From Pholiota molesta (Eukaryota > Basidiomycota > Agaricomycetes > Agaricales > Strophariaceae): a stretch of DNA of 13,756 bases. Below are positions 7,395 to 13,756 of the stretch, piece by piece. The DNA lies in assembly GCA_014925825.1 (NCBI GenBank), contig JACGCK010000574.1:1-13756 (forward strand). The letters run 5' to 3'. Under the pieces are notes generated by a model. That model made no database searches, was not told the origin of the DNA, and saw only the letters and a list, made by a program, of their open reading frames with translations. Positions within the stretch are counted from its first letter, which is position 1. Every line of letters starts with the position of its first letter. Position numbers and translations under genes: made by a program.

Positions 7395-10300
7395 ATGGCA
7401 CATCAACGGCGTCTGAATCAGCTTCTGAGCGAACTGAAGCCTGCCCCGGAGTCGATAGGCACCCTCAAACTAGGTGCCATTACTTACGACGTACCGGCAT
7501 CGCTCACACCTTCCCGTTTGGCTCGTTCCTCGCATCTTTTGGACATAAATGACCCAGTGAATGTGGACAATCTTCACTTCATCTTGCAAAAATACCTACT
7601 TGGACAAGATGTTTTCCTCGTATCGCAACCGGGTCCCTATGCCAGAAGGTTGGCAATGACTTTCGCTAGGTACCTTAGCCATCTGTCTCTTCGACTGGCA
7701 AATTCACCCTGTAGTGCCCTACAGTATAATCAACAGTGAATACGAGTACATTGCTCTACATAGAGATGTTGGCGAGACTGAGCTAAAGCAGGTGATTACA
7801 ACCTTTGATTCCTGCCCAATCAAACCACTCACGTCACTAGGGAAGAGAAATTAGAAAGGGTGGAAATCTCGTTTACGTGGATAGCCCAGCTGTGAATGCA
7901 GTTAAGCACGGACGGCTGCTAATATTAGAAGGAATAGAGAAGGCTGAACGAGGTATTATGCCTGTACGTCAATTACATTTTCTATTCCGAATTGTGTTTC
8001 AATATTTTCCGGCAAAAGGTTCTAAACAATCTCCTTGAGAATCGAGAAATGTGAGATTCTGTACATGTTTTATGTGCTATGATACTCAAAGTTATACTAA
8101 TGTAGGAATTTGGATGATGGCACACACATTATACACCCGCACCGATACACACAATTAGAAGCAACAACTACTAACGAAGGCAAACTATTTATTCCTGCGC
8201 ATAAGAACTTCCGCGTCATAGCTATTGCTGCACCCGTGCCGCCTTATCCTGGATACCCACTCGATCCGCCCTTCCGAAGTCGCTTCCAGGCGCGGTTTAT
8301 CGACCCTGTTGGCGCATCGTTGTCGTTTACAACTGCAACATCCACCTCAGTGCCTTTGTACGACAAGCTCCGAGATCTTATCCTCTCCACCCAATATGCG
8401 AGCGAATCACGCAGTGCGCTCGAAGTCATCTCCAAGACCGCATTACCGCCATTCCCACAGACAGCTTTGACCAAGCTGCAAAAGCTTGTTGAGGAGTTCC
8501 TCCACCTGAAACTCTTACTCCTGCACAACTTGCTCGTCTCTTCTTAACTATCCACCCTGCTCTGATTCATGCACCCTTCCAGGCATGGGCTATTCTCAGC
8601 AGGCAGACAGAAGAAAGTGGACTTGGAGAGCTGGGCGCTCCTTCGATGACTTCCATCAACGAGGAGATCGGACTTTTCGGATACAGTGTTGCTTCGATTC
8701 GGCGCTCCAGCGACACCACTGCAGAAGTCACTTTCAACGCGCCCAGGGACTCCAACCAGTCACACTGACTGTCGCAGCTGGTCCCAAACAATTCGACCTT
8801 TCCCATTCGTCGGAGAGCTCGAATTCACACCCACAACGAGATTCCAAGGGCTTCTGACATGTTTCCTCCAGGCGCACGCGCTTGATTGGGATATATCACT
8901 AATTCCGCCAGCTTTGCCATCAACAGCGTCGGCGTCAACCAGCACCCTCGTCAAAGTATTTGGTCAGATTCTCGGTTATGATTCTGAAGTGATCCACATG
9001 TACAAGGAGCTGGGTGGACGGGAACTTATTATGCGGAGGAAGATCGAAGATGGTGGCTCGACTACTTGGGAGCCTAGGTATGTCGAACAATTTTACATAT
9101 TATCCTTTGTCTTACGTCCATCAGCACTTTGATTCAAGGTGCATGGGCAGGTCGTCTTTGCATCTCGCTGGGTTGGATGTCATAGGGTCTACAGCTGGAT
9201 CGTTATCTCGCATTTTCCAAGATAGAGAAGTTGAGCTATGGGAACAAAGCGTATTGTGGCGGAGGCTTCAGCCCAAGAGGTCCGCCGCACTAATTAACAT
9301 CCTGTACCCTGCTAACTGTTTTCTGCGGACCTAGATCAACTCTGGAGAGCTTTCTGTTGCACACCCTTCTTTCCGTGTAATCAGCACGGCTTCTAAATCG
9401 CTTCTTTTGAAGGATTGGCTTTCAGATGAACACGCCAACATGTTCTTCCCTGTACCAAGCCAGCCTATGGATGCAGCGGAAGAGGCAGACATCCTCTACG
9501 CAACTGGATGTCAAAAGGAACTTGTCGACACTCTCCTCACTTTTGCTGAGAAATATCGGCAGAGCATGTCTTCTGAGAACGTCCTCAAGAACCGCAAGCT
9601 CGGAACAAGGTCGCTTGTTAGGATGGCTCGGCGGTTGGCGTTATACCCACATGACAAGGATCTTCAGTCTATCATTCAAAGATCGTTTTGGCTGAGTTCT
9701 TGCCTGCAACGGAGAAGATGAATCTGAATACATTATTAGAAGATTCTAATATTTTCAAGCAAACACCTTCGGTTCGTCCTTGGCGCCTAATGTTCTTTGC
9801 AACTGACCTCATGCATTATTTAGTTCCATCCAAGCCCTATTGTGATGATAAAGCGCTCATTTTCCCTGCGCCGAGTAGTACAGGAGGAGAGACATATCCA
9901 ACATCGATACCTCTTTTCAATGCCAGCCAAGACCCGAAGGCGCTGCATCGCATATCCCACACATGGATTATTTCTATGATAATAGTCTGCAAACTGGGCT
10001 TATGCGTGATATTGCTATTGATCTTGAGATTCTCGGAGAACATATTGTATTATTGGGCAACCAGGTGCTTCACACCCTCTGATATTTTGTTACCTGCACT
10101 GATAAGGTTTCTAGGGTGTTGGTAAAACAAGATCGTGGATAGGTAAGTCGATAAAGATACATGTACAATTTGCCCGATTTATGAACGACGTCATTCCAGG
10201 TTATGTCAGGTGGGTCTATATTAGCGCGTTCCTCTTTCTAACTAAAGTATCCAAACAGCTTTGGGCCGACCTCGTGAATATATCCAACTCCACCGGGATA

Positions 10301-12888
10301 CCACGGTTACCCAGCTGATGTTTACGACTTCTCTGGAGGGCGGCATCATCAACTACACTGATTCTCCCCTTTTGCGCGCTATCAAGTATGGACGGGTCAT
10401 AATCATCGACGAAGCCGACAAAGCACCCGAGCACGTCGTTGCCATCTTCCGCAGTCTCGCTGGACAGGGCGAAATGTCGCTTACCGACGGCAGACGTGTA
10501 CGACCTTCGTCCGAGCGAGAAGGAGATATCGTGGTTCATCCTAATTTCAGACTCATTCTGTTGGCTAACCGACCTGGTTATCGTATGTGGTTCTAATATG
10601 TTTATGACTTCATGAAACTGACGTACCTGAAAAGCTTTCCTTGGAAATCATTTCTTGCAGGTCCTTGGCGAGCACTTCAGTGCCCATTCAGTCTCGAATC
10701 CCGACCAGGAATCTGAACGCAATCTCATTGGACAGCTTGCGCCTGATTTAGATAAAGACTTGTTTTGAGACTCGTCGGTGCCTTCAATGATCTGAGGAAA
10801 GGATACGAGAACGGCATATTAAATTATCCATATTCTTTAAGAGGTAAGTATCACTTTCTTATAGCTTTCAAGGCATTGATTCCGGCTTTTTACAGAGTTG
10901 ATCATCTGGTTAGCACATGAAGGCATACCCCTCTGATTCTCTCGGCGATGCTTGAGAAATATTTTGATTTCGATATTTACAAACCCGAGACCATCGACAA
11001 GCTTTCCGAAATCTTGATTCATCATGGGTACGTGAATTCAGATTATGTATTCCTATATTTTTATGACGTTGCGGCAGGCTGGAAGTTCCTTCTCTCGGAC
11101 TAGAGGCTGCCAGAGAGGCTGCAAAGAAGAAAGTACAAGACGTTCACTTCGAGCCTAAGCAAACCGATCTCGATCAGCCAAAGGAAGGAAAACACGACGA
11201 TAAAGAACATCATGGTGGCAACACATGGGCTGGTGGTGTAAGTCATCTCTGTTGGTCCAGTGCATCTGAAGTTTATTGATTTGTGCCGTGCTAGACTGGT
11301 GGTAGAGATACTGCTGGCCTTGGTGGACGGGGAGGATATAAACGTTTGTACAAAGGGGGCGAGATTAAACAAGTGCGCTCCATTCTCAGTACCTTAGAAT
11401 CTCAAATTTCTGATACATTTTGCATAGGTTTCCGATGAGTTGAAGCAACAAGTGCCTGATCATATCAAGGAAAAGGCACGAGAGATGGCTAGACAGGAGC
11501 TGCAACGGCGTTTAGAAGAACTTGACATGTCACATTCAGAAGCGAAAGGGTATGGTGCACTGCTCTCAGCTACTCAGGCCCATATGGCGTCTCTACTCGA
11601 CCTGCTTGAACGTGAGCACAGTTGCACTATGTACATACCCTATCCTAAATATTTCGACCAGATCTTGCGGCCAAAGAAGAAGAGCGCGTTTGGGTGAAAC
11701 GTCAAATAGACGGAGAGCTAGACGACAGTCGTTTGACGGAAGGTTTGACTGGCGAATCCACTGTTTACAAGCGTCGTGGTATGGAAAAGCCTGAAATTGG
11801 TCGACCCCAAATCAAGTACGTATCCGCCTGGTTTCCTTGGGCTGTGAGGTGGCTAATTCGTCTTATCCAGACCCAAGAGGATCAAGTTCATTTTTGATCT
11901 GAGCGCTTCGATGTAATTGGATCCTGAGATGGTTTCATTCTTGAACTAACCGAAATGATTAGGTACCGTTTCCAGTACGATGGACGGTTGCAGCGCAGTA
12001 TGGAAACAGGTCAAAAAATCTCCGTCTCTGCAGTGCAAATTGGACATATATTGACTCTTTCTATTTTAGCTGTCATGTTGATGGAAACGTTCGATCGTCT
12101 GTCGCGCAAAGAGAAATACGTTTGGGATGTTAGTAAATTCTAATTTCTAGGATAATCTTGGGCTAATGAATTTCCTTCTCAGTTGTGTGGACATGTGCGT
12201 CTTCCATCGGTTTGATCCCAGCAATGAAAATTAAACATGTTTACAGTCTGGGGATGGACCTGATATTACTTTGACTGACGCCAATAAACCTCCAACTGAG
12301 CTTAAAGAACGCTGGAAGATCACTGAGAAGATGTATATGATTCCGCAGTATGCATTTGCAGGAGACTTTACTGGTAAGATGGTCGTCGTTTATTTGCTTG
12401 GTGATATACATTCTCATGCGTGCGCAGTGGAATCTATCGTCAAAGGTGTCAACGAAGTAGCGAAATATGATGCCGGTAAGGACTCTAGCCATGTTACATT
12501 TCTCAGAACAAACGCGCTGAAGTTTGCTCTCTACATAGATGACTGGTTCGTAATTGCCATCACCGTAAGTCGCAATGAACGATGACGACTTCGTATTCTA
12601 ATCTATTTTCAGGATGCAAATTTTGGAAGATATCAGATTTCCTCTGAAGATCTGACAAGGGCCATGAAGCACAATCCCAAGGTCAATACAGCGTTGATCT
12701 GTATCGGTGAAGGTGCTGAGGCATCCTGGTCAGTGATTTATTGAATTACTGCAGCAATTGTTCCTTACCCAATGTTTTCTGCATACAGGGTGACAAAGAG
12801 CCTTCCAGGACGTGCTTTTAGGGTCGCAAATACGGGAGATATTCCAAACGTGCTCCGCAGTATCTTGTCCACCATGGTAGATCGTTGA
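7395..12888 (+). CDS. VWA8: VWA8-type AAA+ ATPase with C-terminal VWA domain, multiple frameshifts
   Basis: Homologue of von Willebrand factor A domain-containing protein 8, a mitochondrial AAA+ protein in animals with dynein/midasin-like ATPase modules. I traced 26 exons (7395-7669, 7737-7791, 7841-7963, 8019-8050, 8106-9077, 9125-9279, 9335-9771, 9824-10064, 10115-10142, 10200-10209, 10259-10582, 10635-10843, 10896-11027, 11078-11237, 11295-11372, 11428-11611, 11662-11815, 11871-11912, 11963-12009, 12070-12128, 12183-12194, 12247-12373, 12428-12475, 12539-12564, 12613-12728, 12789-12888), about 1,386 residues. Seen: first module (YLLGQDVFLVSQPGP, then NNLLENREM, then YPLDPPFRSRFQAR); second module with a degenerate P-loop; third module with GNQGVGKNK, RPREYIQLHRDTT, Walker B IIIDEADKAP and LLANRPGY; a GGNTWAGGTGGRDTAGLGG linker; and a VWA domain with the metal-site motif DLSAS, then GHSGDG and ITDANFGRY. 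About 15 single-base frame breaks lie between 8497 and 10965. The protein lacks the long middle region of the roughly 1,900-residue human form. The ATG at 7395 precedes the first conserved block. Confidence 0.92.
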
Positions 12889-13313
12889 AGGATTAAGAAT
12901 CAATGGCTGGAGCAGAGAACAGTGCTTTGTATTATTTCTTGGATACCCCTACGGGTCGTGTGGATTGTATGCATTAAATTTGTGGATGACAAATGTATGT
13001 AGCCTAAATAAATGGCGCAGCATGATATATACGCCTCAGTGCAGCTCAGTGCCTCAGCCGGAATGATGACGCTCGCTATATGTGACTAAAGTTGGAATTG
13101 TGACCGGATGATAGCACCTTGAACTCGTACTTGCAGGACTTCAGCTCCCCTCCTGTACTGTTTCTTTTGTCCTCCTTTGACACACTGGCGGCTGATCTGC
13201 AGACAGTCCACAACTGCAAATACTCCATTCCGGATCTCTATTTCCTCTATCAACGTCTATTCCGCAGTAACCAGATACCCTGAAAGCGTAAACGCACACC
13301 ACAAACACCTCAA
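12889..13313. other. Intergenic region: VWA8-type 3' end and VPS26 promoter
   Basis: Two genes on the same strand are separated here by 425 bases. The left part should be the 3' untranslated region of the VWA8-type gene and the right part the VPS26 promoter and leader. The octamer CTCAGTGC occurs twice at 13036-13043 and 13047-13054. The open frame at 13177-13392 overlaps the VPS26 start in another frame and is not a gene. Confidence 0.5.
13007..13012 (+). terminator. Polyadenylation signal AATAAA
   Basis: A canonical AATAAA lies 119 bases downstream of the VWA8-type stop codon, on the coding strand, in AT-rich sequence. Fungal poly(A) signals are loose, so this is a plausible rather than proven site. 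Confidence 0.45.
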
Positions 13314-13756
13314 ATGGCTTACTTTTTCGCGTCGCCTATTGACGTGGATATCAAATTGGAAGGAGAGGAGCTCAGAAAGCAGGTCGAGATAAAGTCAGAG
13401 AAGGAGAAAAGCATTTCCTGTCCTGTCTATTACGATGGTGATTCAGTGACTGGACAGGTATGTATGGGCTATGTAACATTGCGTTGACGCAGTAAATGGC
13501 TCATGATATCTGCCCTAGGTGACTATTCGTGTGCGAGACGGAAAGAAGACAACACATGAAGGTATCAAGGTCGAATTTGTAGGCAGTATTGGTTCGTAAA
13601 TACGTCGTTGGCTTCATTTATCAACATCGCTGAGTTCTTATCCCAATAGAGCTGTTCTACGATCGTGGTCATCACCATGAGTTCCTATCACTATCGCAGG
13701 AGCTCGCGGCTCCTGGAGAGATGAGGCAAGCGCAGACGTACGACTTCAACTTCAAG
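13314..13756 (+). CDS. VPS26: Retromer subunit VPS26, 5' part cut by the window end
   Basis: Arrestin-fold subunit of the retromer core (with VPS35 and VPS29), which recycles cargo such as sorting receptors from endosomes to the Golgi or plasma membrane. Three exons are seen: 13314-13457, 13519-13591 and 13650 to the window end, with GT...AG introns of 61 and 58 nt. They give the first 108 of about 300-330 residues. Conserved blocks match the family in order: SPIDVDIKLEGEELRK, YYDGDSVTGQV, HEGIKVEFVGSIELFYDRG, HHEFLSLSQELAAPGEM and QTYDFNFK. The ATG at 13314 gives the short N terminus typical of fungal VPS26. There is no frame break in the visible part. Confidence 0.95.

Noticed and set aside
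9772..9850. Certainty about the frame break near 9842
   Set aside because: An alternative acceptor at 9834 (intron 9772-9834) would reach the same downstream frame without a missing base. The TTTAG acceptor at 9823 is stronger and gives a better-looking FHPSPIV segment, so the break is kept but marked least certain.
8497..10965. Programmed ribosomal frameshifting as an explanation for the VWA8 frame breaks
   Set aside because: There is no common slippery motif, the sites are too many and too dense, and homologous families are read without shifts. Missing bases are simpler.
11021..11085. A further frameshift at the exon 13/14 boundary
   Set aside because: With the donor placed after GG (intron 11028-11077) the codon GGG is completed and the frame continues as GLEVPSLGLE, so no base is missing.
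1..13756. tRNA, rRNA, CRISPR, transposase or viral genes
   Set aside because: I looked for cloverleaf-like blocks, spaced repeats, reverse transcriptase, integrase or transposase motifs and terminal repeats, and saw none that hold up.

Overview
The window is nuclear DNA of a filamentous fungus, most likely an agaricomycete basidiomycete. The evidence is short spliceosomal introns (about 47-73 nt, GT...AG), genes cut into many small exons (up to 26), a basidiomycete-style microsomal P450, an F-box protein of the kind common in Agaricomycetes, and no bacterial-style gene organisation. I assembled the gene models by hand from splice sites, reading phase and protein families known from memory. 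No database search was run.

Layout, left to right: (1) 13-372, minus strand, the 3' part of an unrecognised small acidic protein whose start is unresolved. (2) 1095-1632, minus strand, a complete five-exon gene for subunit 8 of mitochondrial complex III (QCR8). (3) 2283-4562, plus strand, a 13-exon cytochrome P450 with all hallmark motifs and one single-base frameshift. It is divergent from QCR8 across a 650-base promoter region. (4) 4929-6305, minus strand, an F-box/leucine-rich protein, probably with two further 5' exons at 6419-6702. (5) 7395-12888, plus strand, a 26-exon gene for a VWA8-type protein: dynein-like AAA+ modules plus a C-terminal von Willebrand factor A domain. (6) 13314-13756, plus strand, the first three exons of the retromer subunit VPS26, cut by the window end.

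The genes do not form a pathway. QCR8 (complex III) and the VWA8 family (mitochondrial in animals) are both linked to mitochondria; VPS26 acts in endosomal sorting; the P450 and F-box genes belong to families that expand quickly in these fungi.

The most striking signal lies in the VWA8 gene. Between about 8497 and 10965 the conserved protein can only be followed by changing reading frame about 15 times. Every change has the same sign, equal to one missing base, while splice sites and residues around the breaks stay intact and no substitution-type stop is seen. The P450 carries one break of the same sign. QCR8, the F-box exon, both ends of the VWA8 gene and the VPS26 exons have none. This points to a patch of deletion-biased assembly error, with a very young pseudogene as the alternative. 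I found no convincing new biological system, RNA gene, CRISPR array or transposon.
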